This document shows positions 25,298 to 35,082 of a DNA stretch of 64,000 bases, piece by piece. This DNA comes from Halobellus salinus (GTDB taxonomy: Archaea > Halobacteriota > Halobacteria > Halobacteriales > Haloferacaceae). How positions within the stretch are numbered: position 1 is the stretch's first letter; every line of letters starts with the position of its first letter. The stretch lies in NCBI RefSeq assembly GCF_014646875.1, contig NZ_BMOC01000014.1:1-64000 (forward strand), in the 5' to 3' direction. The notes under the pieces were generated by a model. It saw nothing but the letters and a program-made list of their open reading frames with translations, had not been told where the DNA came from and made no database searches. The position numbers and the translations under genes are program-made.

Positions 25298-26635
25298 GTG
25301 AACGTGATCATCGTGGGTGCGGGACAGGTCGGCTCCAGCATCGCGGCCGACCTCGCGGGCGAACACGACGTGATCGTCGTCGATCGGGACGACGAACGGG
25401 TAGAGGAGGTCAACTACTCGCTCGACGTGCTCGGAGTGACCGGCGACGGAACCGCGATGGACACGCTCGAGGAGGCCGGGATCGGCGACGCGGACATGGT
25501 GATCGCCTCGACCGACAACGACGAGACCAACATCGTGGTCTGTTCGACCGCGAAAGCGGTCTCGGACGCGTTCACCATCGCGCGGGTGAAAAACACCGAG
25601 TACCTCCGGACGTGGGAACGCTCAAATCGGGCCTTCGGGGTCGACTTCATGGTCTGCACCAACCTGCTGGCCGCGAAGTCGATCGCCCGGATGCTGAGTC
25701 TGCCGGCCGCGCGCGACGTCGACCTGTTCGCGGACGGCCAAGTCGAGATGGCGGAGTTCGAGGTCGGGGCGGAGAGCCCGGTCGCAGACCAGACCGTCGC
25801 GGAGGCCGACCGGTTCGAGTCGCTGACGTTCGTCGCGGTGCTGCGGAACGGGTCGGTCGAGATCGTCCGGGGGGAGACGGTCATCTCTCCCGGCGACCGG
25901 GTGGTTGTGATCGGCTGCCCGAGGAGCGTGCGCGGGTTCGCGGAGTCGATCGCGCCCGAGGAAGCGGCGGGCGGCACGGAGGAGGTGGTGGTCGTCGGGG
26001 GATCGGAGATCGGCTACCACGTCTCGCGCCTGCTCGAGGACCGCGGGTTCCGGCCGCGGCTGATCGAACAGGACGACGAACGTGCGCGCGACCTCGCCGA
26101 GCGCCTCCCGAAGACCGAGGTCATGAAGTCCGACGCAACCAACGTGGAGTTTCTCGAACGGGAACACATCGGCGACGCCGGCGTGGTCGTGTCGACGCTC
26201 GACTCCGACGAAAAGAACCTACTTGTGTCACTGCTGGCCGACCGGATGGGCGTCAAGCGAACCATCGCCATCATCGACACCGCGGAGTACGTCAACCTCT
26301 TCGAGACAGTCGGGATCGATATCGGCGTGAGCCCGCGGAGCGTGGTCGCCGAGGAGATCTCTCGGTTCACCCTGGAGGGCAACGCCGAGAACGTCGCGTT
26401 CATCGAGTCCGACAAGGCGGAAGTCTTAGAGATCGAAGTGGGCGGCGAGAGCATCCTCGCGGGGCAGCCGATCCGGGAGTCCGCCCGGGAGCTGCCGGAC
26501 GGCGTCGTGATCGGCGCCTTGGTCCGCGACGGGACGTTCATCACGCCCCGCGGCGACACGATCGTCGAAGCCGGCGACCACGTGGTCGTCTTCGCGGAGA
26601 TGGACGTCGTCGACGAGGTCACCTCCCAGCTCTGA
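25298..26635 (+). CDS. trkA: Trk potassium uptake system regulatory subunit TrkA
   Basis: 445-residue cytosolic NAD(H)-binding regulator of K+ uptake. It has two RCK modules in tandem: RCK-N with VIIVGAGQVGSSIAADLAGE (1-120) and RCK-C (about 140-215), then a second RCK-N with VVVVGGSEIGYHVSRLLEDR (about 230-345) and RCK-C (about 360-445). GTG start at 25298. Convergent with trkH (49-nt gap), with which it should form the transporter. Confidence 0.93.
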   Translation: MNVIIVGAGQVGSSIAADLAGEHDVIVVDRDDERVEEVNYSLDVLGVTGDGTAMDTLEEAGIGDADMVIASTDNDETNIVVCSTAKAVSDAFTIARVKNTEYLRTWERSNRAFGVDFMVCTNLLAAKSIARMLSLPAARDVDLFADGQVEMAEFEVGAESPVADQTVAEADRFESLTFVAVLRNGSVEIVRGETVISPGDRVVVIGCPRSVRGFAESIAPEEAAGGTEEVVVVGGSEIGYHVSRLLEDRGFRPRLIEQDDERARDLAERLPKTEVMKSDATNVEFLEREHIGDAGVVVSTLDSDEKNLLVSLLADRMGVKRTIAIIDTAEYVNLFETVGIDIGVSPRSVVAEEISRFTLEGNAENVAFIESDKAEVLEIEVGGESILAGQPIRESARELPDGVVIGALVRDGTFITPRGDTIVEAGDHVVVFAEMDVVDEVTSQL

Positions 26636-26683
26636 GGACGTGAGAGCCGGGACTCGAACCGGAGCGGCTCGCGTCGCGGCGTC

Positions 26684-28222
26684 TCAGCGGTCTTCGACCG
26701 AGGAGATGAACACCGCAAGCACCGGGACGATCTCCAGCCGGCCGATCCACATCAGGAAGATCATAAGTAGCTTCGAGGGGTCCGAAAAAAACAGGTAGCT
26801 CCCGAACGGCCCCAGCCGACCGAACCCCGGACCGATGTTCCCGAGCGTCGCGAGCGACGCGCTGACAGCCTCGAGCGTCGTGAGTTGGATTCCGAGCCGG
26901 GCGGTGTCGAGCGAGAGGAACACTGACGCCAACCCGAACAACAGGACGTACAGCATCGTGAACACCAAGATGCCGCGGATCGCGTCCTCGTCGACGACCT
27001 CGCCGCCGAGCCGGACTGGTTGCACCACGTCCGGGCGAGCGGAGGTGAAAAGCTCTCGTCGGATGGCTTTCAGGACGACCAGCCACCGGACGACTTTCAC
27101 CCCGCCACCGGTGGAGCCGGCCGACCCGCCGACGAACATGGCGAACAGCAGGAGGATCTGGGCGTGTGTGTCCCACTCCGCGAAGTCGGAGGTGGCATAG
27201 CCCGTGGAGTTGAGCAGCGACCCGATCTGGAACGCCGCCTGCCGGACGGTGTTTTCGGTGAATCCACCCGTGACGCCGCCGAGGTCCCCGAGCATCGGGG
27301 CGGCGCCGCCGAACAGCAGCACGGCGACGCCGGCTGTGAAGACCGCGATCGCGCCGGTGTACGCACGGAACTCCGGATTGTCGACCATCACCTCAACTTC
27401 GCCTTTCAGTACGTGCCAGAACAGCGCGAAGTTGACGCCCGCGATGACCATGAACGGGATCACGGCCCACTGGACCGCCGCCGAGAAGTACGCGATGCTG
27501 TCGGCCTGTGGGGAGAATCCGCCGGTCGGCAGCGTGGTGAACCCGTGGGCGATCGCGTTGTAGAGGTCCATGTTCGGCGCCATCCCGAGCAGGTGGAGCG
27601 CGTACAGCACTCCGATGTAAACGAACGTGAATCCGAAGTAGATGAGCCACAGCGCGCGGGCGGTCTCGGCGATCTTCGGGGTCAGCTTCTGAAGCTCCGG
27701 GCCGGGCGCCTCCGAATCCATCAGTTGGGCGCCGTTGACCGCGACCTCCGGAAGGATCGCGATCATGAGGACGATGATCCCCATCCCGCCGAGCCATTGG
27801 GTGAGCTGTCGCCACATCAAAAGCGCGTGGGAGTGTTGCTCGAAGCTGATCTCGCCCATCACGGTCGCACCCGTGGTGGTGAACCCGCTCATGGACTCGA
27901 AGAGTGCGTTGACCGGGTCCGCGAGCGTCGAGGTGGTCCCGGCGCCAGCCAGCACGTACGGCACGGCACCCACGAGGGCAGCGACCAGCCACGCCAGCGT
28001 CACGAACACCAGCGCCTCGCTCGGACCGAGGTCGGGGTCGGGGTCGACCCGTTCTAAGCCGAACCCGGCGGCCGCGACCACGAGGATAGACACCGCGAAG
28101 ACCCACATATCGTCGCCGTATATCACCGCCACTGCGAGCGGAACGAACATCGTCACCGAGAGGTATTTCATCCCGGTCCCGAGCAGTCCGACCGTCGCAC
28201 GCCAGTTGGGTCGCCACGGCAT
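26684..28222 (-). CDS. trkH: Trk potassium uptake system membrane subunit TrkH
   Basis: 512-residue K+ channel-like transporter with about ten helices and four P-loops; the filter glycines are visible in MSGFTTTGATVM, TLPTGGFSP, NSTGYATSDF and SASLATLGNIGPGFG. It imports K+, the main compatible cation of haloarchaea. It is encoded on the opposite strand from trkA. Confidence 0.93.
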   Translation of the reverse strand: MPWRPNWRATVGLLGTGMKYLSVTMFVPLAVAVIYGDDMWVFAVSILVVAAAGFGLERVDPDPDLGPSEALVFVTLAWLVAALVGAVPYVLAGAGTTSTLADPVNALFESMSGFTTTGATVMGEISFEQHSHALLMWRQLTQWLGGMGIIVLMIAILPEVAVNGAQLMDSEAPGPELQKLTPKIAETARALWLIYFGFTFVYIGVLYALHLLGMAPNMDLYNAIAHGFTTLPTGGFSPQADSIAYFSAAVQWAVIPFMVIAGVNFALFWHVLKGEVEVMVDNPEFRAYTGAIAVFTAGVAVLLFGGAAPMLGDLGGVTGGFTENTVRQAAFQIGSLLNSTGYATSDFAEWDTHAQILLLFAMFVGGSAGSTGGGVKVVRWLVVLKAIRRELFTSARPDVVQPVRLGGEVVDEDAIRGILVFTMLYVLLFGLASVFLSLDTARLGIQLTTLEAVSASLATLGNIGPGFGRLGPFGSYLFFSDPSKLLMIFLMWIGRLEIVPVLAVFISSVEDR

Positions 28223-28291
28223 ACAGTACGGTCCGAGGGAGTACCAACGGCCGTATCAAACCATCGAAAGCGGGGCTGTGCGACGTGGTCG

Positions 28292-29632
28292 TTAGCCTTC
28301 GACCGCGGACGCCGCCCGAACGATAGCTTCCTCGCCGAACTTCGGGCCGACGAACTGCAACCCCACCGGAAGCCCGTCGGCCTCGCCGGCGGGCACCGAT
28401 ATCGCGGGGAGGTTCGCGAGGTTGACCGGAACGGTGTTTGCGTCCATAAGGTAGAGCTGGAGCGGGTCCGACAGGCTCTCACCGAGCGCCGGCGGGAGCA
28501 CCGGCATCGTCGGCGTCGCGAGCACGTCCGCGCGCTCGAAGGCGTCGTCGAAGTCGCGTTTGACCCACGCCCGAGCGTCCTGGGCCTTCTGGTAGTATTT
28601 GTCGTGGTACCCCGCCGAAAGGGCGTAGGTCCCGAGCAGGATCCGGCGTTTGACCTCCTCGCCGAACCCGTCCTCGCGGGCGCGGGCGAACGACTCGTTC
28701 CAGTTGCCCTCGTCTCCCCCGGAAACCCCGTACCGAACGCCGTCGAACCGTGCGAGGTTCGACGACGCCTCCGACATCGCAATGACGTAGTACGCTTGGA
28801 CCGCGTGCTCGACGGAATCGAGCGAGACTTCGACCGTGTCGACGCCCTGCGACCGGAGGTCGTCGAGTGTGGCCTCGAACCGGTCGACAACCCGGTCGTC
28901 GGCACCCTCAAGAAGGTCGGTGACCACGCCGACGGTCGTCCCGTTGACGTCGCCGTCGGCGGCCGCAGCGTAGTTCGCGTCGGTCGCGGGGTGGGTCGCG
29001 GACCCGCCGTCGGCGGCGCTCCGGTCGTCCGCCGCGCCCCCGTCGTCGCCAGCGAGATCGAACCGGGTGGTCCCGTCGTTCGGGTCCGGACCGGAGATGA
29101 CGTCGAGCAGCGCGGCGGCGTCCTCGACGGTCTGAGCGATCGGCCCGATCTGTTCGAGAGAGTTGGCGTAGGCAACGAGGCCGTACCGGGAGACCAGCCC
29201 GTAAGTGGGCTTGATCCCGACCACGCCGCAGAACGCCGCGGGGTTGCGGACCGATCCGCCCGTGTCGGAGCCGAGCGCGAGGTCAGCCTCGCCGGCGGCG
29301 ACCGCCGCGGCCGACCCCCCGGAGGAGCCGCCGGGGACGTGACCGGAGTCGGCCGGGTTCTCAACCGGGCCGTACGCCGACGTCTCGGTGGTGCCGCCCA
29401 TACCGAACTCGTCCATGTTCGTCTTGCCGACGATGGTCGCCCCCGCCTGCTTGAGGCGTTCGACGACGGTCGCGTCGTACGGCGGGACGTACGACTCCAG
29501 CATGGCCGACCCGCAGGTGGTCCGGACGCCCTCGGTGCTGATGTTGTCCTTGACCGCGACCGTCCGGCCCGAAAGCGGCCCGTCGTCGGCGCCGTCGATC
29601 GTCTCCCGAGTGATGAACGCGTTGTGTGCCAT
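28292..29632 (-). CDS. gatA: Asp-tRNA(Asn)/Glu-tRNA(Gln) amidotransferase subunit A
   Basis: 446-residue amidase that releases ammonia from glutamine for tRNA-bound Asp/Glu amidation by GatCAB. The Ser-cisSer-Lys triad is present: Lys in VAVKDNIS, Ser in GSDTGGSVRNPAAF and GGSSGGSAAAVA. An acidic low-complexity insert (about residues 195-235) is typical of halophile surface loops. Starts on the gatC stop (TAATG). gatB is not in the window. Confidence 0.93.
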   Translation of the reverse strand: MAHNAFITRETIDGADDGPLSGRTVAVKDNISTEGVRTTCGSAMLESYVPPYDATVVERLKQAGATIVGKTNMDEFGMGGTTETSAYGPVENPADSGHVPGGSSGGSAAAVAAGEADLALGSDTGGSVRNPAAFCGVVGIKPTYGLVSRYGLVAYANSLEQIGPIAQTVEDAAALLDVISGPDPNDGTTRFDLAGDDGGAADDRSAADGGSATHPATDANYAAAADGDVNGTTVGVVTDLLEGADDRVVDRFEATLDDLRSQGVDTVEVSLDSVEHAVQAYYVIAMSEASSNLARFDGVRYGVSGGDEGNWNESFARAREDGFGEEVKRRILLGTYALSAGYHDKYYQKAQDARAWVKRDFDDAFERADVLATPTMPVLPPALGESLSDPLQLYLMDANTVPVNLANLPAISVPAGEADGLPVGLQFVGPKFGEEAIVRAASAVEG

Positions 29633-29910
29633 TACGACACCCGCGGCCCTTTGAAGAAGCCGTCCTCGGTCTCGTCGGCGTTCTGCAGCGCCGCCGTCTG
29701 GTCAAGGCTCTCCTCGATGTCGTCGGCCCGCATCACGTTCACCAGGTCCTCGTGGGTGTCGACTTCGGGCACTTCGTCGAGAGCGTCGAAATACTCCAGT
29801 ATCTCCGCGAACTGCGCGGCGAAGGCGTCGGCCTCCTCGCTGTCGAGGTCGACGCGCGCGAGTTCAGCGACGTGTTTGACCTCCGCGGCGTCGACGGGCG
29901 TCTCGCTCAT
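29632..29910 (-). CDS. gatC: Asp-tRNA(Asn)/Glu-tRNA(Gln) amidotransferase subunit C
   Basis: 92 residues; the small stabilising subunit of GatCAB. Pattern VKHVAELARVDLDSEEADAF near the N-terminus and the C-terminal FFKGPRVS that packs on GatA. ATG 29910 gives the family start (MSETPVDAAEVKHVAEL). It overlaps gatA by one base. Confidence 0.92.
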   Translation of the reverse strand: MSETPVDAAEVKHVAELARVDLDSEEADAFAAQFAEILEYFDALDEVPEVDTHEDLVNVMRADDIEESLDQTAALQNADETEDGFFKGPRVS

Positions 29911-30000
29911 ACTCGTGGGGTGCCGTGGATCGGGAGTAAGGGTTTCGGTGTCGGGGGCGTGAGAAGGCACACCTCAGATGAACAGGAGAAACTGGGTCCA

Positions 30001-30378
30001 CCTCGAAAGCCCCCGCCCGCTCGCCGTCGCCGGCACTTTGCCCCGGCTGCCAGAGGGACCGCAGGTCCCTCCCCGCCTACGACTCGCTGCGCTCCTCACT
30101 TCGTTGCGGTGCTTGCATCGTCTCGGCTGACGAGCGGGCGGCCCCTTTCAGTCCTACCCGCGTCGGCTGCTTACTCGGCCCTACCGGGTGGGACTGATAC
30201 TGTCGGCTATAGTCGCGTGACGTATTTCGACACCCCGGGGTGTCGAAAATCTTCACGTAGTTATAGCCGACAGTATGAAAGTGGCGCTTCGCTGGAGGAA
30301 GGCGGCCGACGTAAGCACGCGAGCGAAGCGAGCGCGCGCAGCGAGGCCCCCAACTCCAGCGAAGCGGGGCTTTCGAGG
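30001..30378. repeat. Repeat-rich intergenic element bounded by 13-bp inverted repeats
   Basis: The gene-free stretch 29911-30462 contains cctcgaaagcccc at 30001-30013 and its exact reverse complement at 30366-30378. Between them lie GC-rich stretches with haloarchaeal gcgagcgaagcgag-type motifs and a complete 80-bp palindromic element. No protein frame is credible. The layout looks like a decayed non-autonomous mobile element with a second element nested inside it; no transposase or target duplication was recognised. Confidence 0.45.
30197..30276. repeat. 80-bp palindromic repeat, copy 1
   Basis: The sequence begins atactgtcggctata and ends tatagccgacagtat (perfect 15-bp terminal inverted repeats), with a central caccccggggtg palindrome. 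An identical 80-bp sequence occurs in inverted orientation at 63725-63804. Too short to encode a protein; it could fold into one long hairpin. The form fits a MITE or a REP-like element. Confidence 0.85.
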
Positions 30379-30462
30379 GGTTCTCACCACATTCTATCCT
30401 GTTTGCACACTACTGCGTGATGGAACCGCAAAGCCCACCTACGACTTCCCCAACGGAACGGT

Positions 30463-30984
30463 ATGGAGACCACGCGTCACTTCACCGCGACAGTGTACAT
30501 CGTCGAGAGCGGCGCGGTCGCGCTACATCACCACGACCGACTCGGGATCCAGGTTCCCCCGGGCGGCCACGTCGACCGCGACGAACTCCCCCACGAGGCC
30601 GGGCTCCGGGAGGTCGACGAGGAAACGGGGCTGGACGCGACGCTACTCGACGACACAGAGCCGGTGGACGCCCCCGCCGGCCGGGTGCTCCCGCAACCCC
30701 GCCACCAGATGCTCTACGACATCGACGTCCACGGCGACGGGAAAGTGAGCCACCAGCATATCGACCACGTCTACTACGCCCGCGTCGGCACCCGGGAGAT
30801 CGACCCCGCGGGCGACGACGAAGCCGACCCCTCTGCGTGGGCGTGGTACGACCGCTCGGAGCTCCGAGATTCGGAGCTGGACCCCGACACGGTGCAGTTG
30901 GCGCTGGAAGCGATCAACGCTGCCGAGCCGGCCACCGGCGGCTACTCCGGGGCGTCCGGCTCCGACTCGCCGAGCAGCGACTGA
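30463..30984 (+). CDS. NUDIX hydrolase
   Basis: 173 residues. The complete Nudix box GGHVDRDELPHEAGLREVDE followed by ETGL (about residues 34-57) fits Gx5Ex7REUxEExGU, which binds divalent metal for hydrolysis of nucleoside diphosphate-linked compounds; substrate unknown. The 3' end overlaps the convergent downstream gene by 43 nt. Confidence 0.88.
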   Translation: METTRHFTATVYIVESGAVALHHHDRLGIQVPPGGHVDRDELPHEAGLREVDEETGLDATLLDDTEPVDAPAGRVLPQPRHQMLYDIDVHGDGKVSHQHIDHVYYARVGTREIDPAGDDEADPSAWAWYDRSELRDSELDPDTVQLALEAINAAEPATGGYSGASGSDSPSSD

Positions 30985-32096
30985 ACGTACCGCTCAACGT
31001 GGTCGTCCATCCGTCGTTTGTAGCCTGCCTGCCGGGCCAGCCGGTCCAGTTCGCGGGCGACGTAGGTGCCGTACTGCACCGCCTTCTTGTCCGCGGTCCG
31101 GACCGATTCCGGGACAACCCCGCGGGCCGCCGCTCGGAGCGCGATCTTCCGCTCGTCGCCGTCGACGAGGAGGTGACCCGGAAGCGACAGCGCCGCGGCG
31201 ACGACATCGTCGTGGAGCAGCGGGGTCACGGGCTCGACGCCCGCGGCTCGGAGCGCCAGCACGTCGCGTTCGGCCTGGTCGGGGATCGTCCCGAGGAGTT
31301 CGCGGCGCGCACCCCTGACCGTGTCGGCGTCGACGCGGGGGTCGTCGGGCGCTTTCGCCACCTTCGCGTACCCGCCGAACAGTTCGTCGGCGCCCTGTCC
31401 GAGCGCCAACCGATCGAACCCGTCGGCCGCGGCACGGTCGCCGACCAAGAAGAGCGGCAGCGCGATCGCGAGGTCCATGGGGTTGGTGCGGCCGGTGGCG
31501 GCCGCGAGGTCGGGGATCCGTTCGCGGATGTCGTCGTGCGTGAGCTCGACGACCCGGAGGTGCCGGTCCATCGCTTCGGCCGCCTCGCGGGCGGCGGCGA
31601 CGTCGTGACACCCCTCAAAGCCGGCGACGTAACACGGCGCGTCGGGGACGCCGGCTGCGACGACCGCCGAGTCGACACCGCCGGAGAACGCCACGGCGAC
31701 CGAGCCACCGCCCGGGTTGTCGGTCGCCCGCGTCCGATCCAGCACCGCCGCCCGGACGGCAGCAAGCGCGCGATCGTCGTCCGTTTCGGGATCGGTTGTC
31801 GGGAGGGTCCACCGCCGATCGTCGGTGTGGGTGCCTCCACTGTCGAGAGCCCGAACGGAGCCTGCGGGCACCGAAACGGGACCCGCAAGCTCGGACGGAT
31901 CGAACGCCCACGCGTCGCCGTCGACGAAGAGCGGCCGGCGGCCGAGAACATCGCGAACCAGGCGCCCGTCGAGTCCGCCCGCAAACCCCGCGGTTCCGGG
32001 GAGAGCGTCTCCCGTCTCGATCGCGTGCCGGACGGTCTCCGGATCGGCGCCGTCGAGTCGGTCGCGTGGGGGAGCCGCGCTGATGCCGTTCGGCAT
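30942..32096 (-). CDS. Asparagine synthase-related ATP-pyrophosphatase
   Basis: 384 residues. The C-terminal synthetase domain has the PP-loop AFSGGVDSAVVA (about residue 130) and GQGADELFGGY, as in AsnB. The N-terminal region is short and lacks the Cys-2 nucleophile of class II glutaminases, so it would need free ammonia or a partner, or may act on a different acid. ATG 32096 is used; the next gene upstream (32102-32785, same strand) ends 5 nt before it, suggesting an operon. Confidence 0.75.
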   Translation of the reverse strand: MPNGISAAPPRDRLDGADPETVRHAIETGDALPGTAGFAGGLDGRLVRDVLGRRPLFVDGDAWAFDPSELAGPVSVPAGSVRALDSGGTHTDDRRWTLPTTDPETDDDRALAAVRAAVLDRTRATDNPGGGSVAVAFSGGVDSAVVAAGVPDAPCYVAGFEGCHDVAAAREAAEAMDRHLRVVELTHDDIRERIPDLAAATGRTNPMDLAIALPLFLVGDRAAADGFDRLALGQGADELFGGYAKVAKAPDDPRVDADTVRGARRELLGTIPDQAERDVLALRAAGVEPVTPLLHDDVVAAALSLPGHLLVDGDERKIALRAAARGVVPESVRTADKKAVQYGTYVARELDRLARQAGYKRRMDDHVERYVQSLLGESEPDAPE

Positions 32097-32101
32097 CCGA
32101 G

Positions 32102-32785
32102 CTACACCAGATCCGAGACGGTGCGTTTGATTCGTCGCTTGACGCCGCCGCCGAACTGCCGGAAGGAGATCCGCCACGGCGTCCGCCGGCCGACCACGCT
32201 GGTCCGGCCGTCGACAATGGCGTCCAAGATCCCCTGAACCGATCGGTCGTCAGTCCCGACTTCGGTGACGGCCTGGCCGACCATCTCCCCGATGTGGGCG
32301 TCGCTGCCCGCTGTCATCGGGAGGTCGCGGGTGGTGGCGAACCGCTCGGCCTTCCGGTTCGCTCGACCGGTGAAAAGCCGGGAGTTGTACACCTCGATCC
32401 CGTCGGCTTTCGCGAGTTGGTCCCGGGAGATGTGGGCCGCGACGCCGTGGCGCGACGACTGGAACGGGTGTGGGACGACGGCGATCCCACCCTGGTCGTG
32501 GATGTGCTCAAGCGTGTCGTCGTACGAGAGGTTCTCCGGGACGAGTTCGTTGATCCCGAACGCGAGCACGTGCCCCGCCTCCGAGGTGACCTCCATCGCC
32601 GGAATCCCGACGAGCCCGTACTCCGGTGCCAGCTCGGCGGCTTCGAGGCTGGCGTTGATCTCGTCGTGGTCCGTCACCGCGAGCGCGTCGAGCCCGACCG
32701 CCTGCGCCTGGGCTAACAGGAGCTCGACGGGATCGCGGCCGTCGTACGACAGCGACGAGTGGGCGTGCAGCTCGACCGACAGCAC
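32102..32785 (-). CDS. PHP-domain metal-dependent phosphoesterase
   Basis: 227 residues with PHP-family metal ligands: ELHAHSSLSYDG at the N-terminus, VTDHDEINAS, VPHPFQ and GSDAHIGEMVG near the C-terminus. PHP proteins hydrolyse phosphoesters with two or three metals; the physiological substrate is unknown. GTG 32785 lies about 25 nt after a TATA-like tttttta (32806-32812). Probably co-transcribed with the asparagine synthase-like gene. Confidence 0.85.
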   Translation of the reverse strand: MLSVELHAHSSLSYDGRDPVELLLAQAQAVGLDALAVTDHDEINASLEAAELAPEYGLVGIPAMEVTSEAGHVLAFGINELVPENLSYDDTLEHIHDQGGIAVVPHPFQSSRHGVAAHISRDQLAKADGIEVYNSRLFTGRANRKAERFATTRDLPMTAGSDAHIGEMVGQAVTEVGTDDRSVQGILDAIVDGRTSVVGRRTPWRISFRQFGGGVKRRIKRTVSDLV

Positions 32786-32909
32786 GCCTCAAGCTTGGAC
32801 CCGAGGTTAAAAAAGCGGTCCGATCCCGCCGGCGGGTGGACCGCCGGATACGCTCCCGCGCCGCGGACACAGTAAGACATTAACCCGGCCTCGCTGAAGT
32901 GAGACCCGA

Positions 32910-35057
32910 ATGAGCCTGTCGGACCCCGACCGCGAACTCGTCACCGCCGAACTCGGGCGCGACCCGACGCCCACCGAGGCCGCCCTGTTCGAGAACCTCT
33001 GGAGCGAACACTGCGCGTACCGCTCCTCGCGGCCCCTGCTTTCGGCGTTTGACTCCGAGAGCGACCAGGTGGTCGTCGGCCCCGGCGACGACGCCGCGGT
33101 CGTCAGCGTCCCCGACAACGGCGGCACCGAAGACTCGGAGACCTACGTGACAATGGGGATCGAGAGCCACAACCACCCTTCGTACGTCGATCCCTACGAC
33201 GGCGCGGCGACCGGCGTTGGGGGGATCGTCCGCGACACGCTGTCTATGGGCGCGTACCCGATCGCGCTGGCTGACTCGCTGTACTTCGGCGGGTTCGACC
33301 GCGAACACACCCGGTACCTCCTCGACGGCGTGGTCGAGGGGATCGCGGACTACGGCAACGCGATCGGCGTCCCGACGGTGGGCGGGAGCGTCGAGTTTCA
33401 CGACGGCTACGAGGGGAACCCCCTGGTCAACGTGGCCTGCGTCGGCCTCGTCGACGGGGAGCGTCTGGTGACCGCCGAGGCGCAGGCGGCCGGCAACAAG
33501 CTGGTGCTCGTCGGCAACGCGACCGGACGGGACGGCCTCGGCGGCGCGTCGTTCGCCAGCGAGGATCTCGCTGAGGACGCCGAAACCGAGGACCGCCCGG
33601 CGGTGCAGGTGGGCGACCCCTACTCGGAGAAGCTCCTGATCGAGGCCAACGAGGATCTGATCGACGCCGGCCTGGTGCAGTCCGCGCGGGACCTCGGTGC
33701 AGCGGGACTCGGCGGCGCCTCCTCGGAACTCGTCGCGAAGGGTGGGTTCGGCGCGCGGATCGAACTCGACCGGGTCCACCAGCGCGAGCCGAACATGAAC
33801 CCTCTGGAGATCGTGCTCGCGGAGTCCCAAGAGCGGATGGTCTACGAGGTCCGCCTGGAGGATGTCGACGACGTCGCGGCGGTGGCGGAACGGTACGACC
33901 TCGGGTGTTCAGTGATCGGCGAGGTCGCCGAGGGCAACTACGTCTGTACTTTCGAGGGGAGCGAGCCGGGAGAGCGCGAAACCGTCGTCGACGTGCCCGC
34001 GGAGTTCCTGGCGGACGGCGCACCGATGAACGATCTCGTCACTGTCGAGCCCCCGGAACCGGAACGGAACCCCCCCGACGTCGATGTCGAAGCCGCGTTC
34101 GAGGCGGTCGTCGGGTCGCCCAATGCGGCCTCGAAACGGTGGGTCTACCGACAGTACGACCACGAGGTCGGCACGCGGACGGCGCTGCGGCCCGGCGACG
34201 ACGCCGCGATTGTCGCACTCCGGGAGGCCGGGACCGGGCTCGCAATCTCGTCGGGCGCGGTCCCCGCCTGGACCGACTGTGCGCCGTACGACGGCGCACG
34301 CGCGGTGGCGCTAGAGAACGCCACGAACCTCGCGGCGAAGGGAGCGACGCCGCTGGCTGCAGTCGACTGCCTGAACGGCGGCAACCCCGAGACGCCGGAC
34401 GTTTACGGCGGGTTCTCCGCGGTGGTCGACGGGCTCGCGGACATGTGCAGAGAGCTGTCGGTGCCGGTGGTCGGCGGGAACGTGTCGCTGTACAACGACT
34501 CTGTGGCGGGGCCGATCCCGCCGACGCCGACACTCGCGATGATTGGCACGAAGGCCGGCTACGACGCGCCGACGGCCGAGCTTGACGGCGACGGTGCGCT
34601 CCTACTCGTTGGCGCCGGCAGCGACGCGCTCGGCGGGTCGGAGCTCCTGTCGCAGGCGGGGGGGACCGACCGGTTCCCGACACTGCCCGAGAACGCCCCT
34701 GAGGTGGTCGCGACGCTCGCGGATGTCGCGGACGCCGACGCAACGCTGTCGGTCCACGACGTGAGCACCGGCGGGCTGGCGGTCGCGCTCGCGGAACTGC
34801 TCACCGCCGATGCGGGTGCGGACGTCGCCGTCGACGACGCCGTCTCGCTCTTCGAGGAGACGCCAGGCCGCGCGGTCGTCGAGACAACCGACCCGGAGAG
34901 TGTGGCGGAGGCGTTCGACGACGTCGCACCGGTCACGCGGCTCGGAACGGCGACCGACGACGGCTCGTTGTCGCTCGACGTCGGTGGGGAGGAACTGACG
35001 GTCGACGCCGACCGGGTCGCCGCGATCCGCGGCGTGCTCGACGAAGCGTTGGATTGA
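32910..35057 (+). CDS. purL: Phosphoribosylformylglycinamidine synthase subunit PurL
   Basis: 715 residues. ATP-dependent conversion of FGAR to FGAM in purine biosynthesis, with PurQ and PurS supplying ammonia. Signature segments are [15 protein letters not shown] (30-44), [20 protein letters not shown] (83-102) and [14 protein letters not shown]-like cattaa at 32878-32883 is about 28 nt upstream of the ATG, fitting a leaderless mRNA. Divergent from the PHP gene. Confidence 0.95.
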   Translation: MSLSDPDRELVTAELGRDPTPTEAALFENLWSEHCAYRSSRPLLSAFDSESDQVVVGPGDDAAVVSVPDNGGTEDSETYVTMGIESHNHPSYVDPYDGAATGVGGIVRDTLSMGAYPIALADSLYFGGFDREHTRYLLDGVVEGIADYGNAIGVPTVGGSVEFHDGYEGNPLVNVACVGLVDGERLVTAEAQAAGNKLVLVGNATGRDGLGGASFASEDLAEDAETEDRPAVQVGDPYSEKLLIEANEDLIDAGLVQSARDLGAAGLGGASSELVAKGGFGARIELDRVHQREPNMNPLEIVLAESQERMVYEVRLEDVDDVAAVAERYDLGCSVIGEVAEGNYVCTFEGSEPGERETVVDVPAEFLADGAPMNDLVTVEPPEPERNPPDVDVEAAFEAVVGSPNAASKRWVYRQYDHEVGTRTALRPGDDAAIVALREAGTGLAISSGAVPAWTDCAPYDGARAVALENATNLAAKGATPLAAVDCLNGGNPETPDVYGGFSAVVDGLADMCRELSVPVVGGNVSLYNDSVAGPIPPTPTLAMIGTKAGYDAPTAELDGDGALLLVGAGSDALGGSELLSQAGGTDRFPTLPENAPEVVATLADVADADATLSVHDVSTGGLAVALAELLTADAGADVAVDDAVSLFEETPGRAVVETTDPESVAEAFDDVAPVTRLGTATDDGSLSLDVGGEELTVDADRVAAIRGVLDEALD

Positions 35058-35082
35058 CGAGAAGTGCGCAGCGGTTCTGCCG

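Noticed and set aside
26636-26683. tRNA-like gactcgaacc motif between trkA and trkH
   Set aside because: No acceptor, D or anticodon stems can be formed; the gap is only 48 nt.
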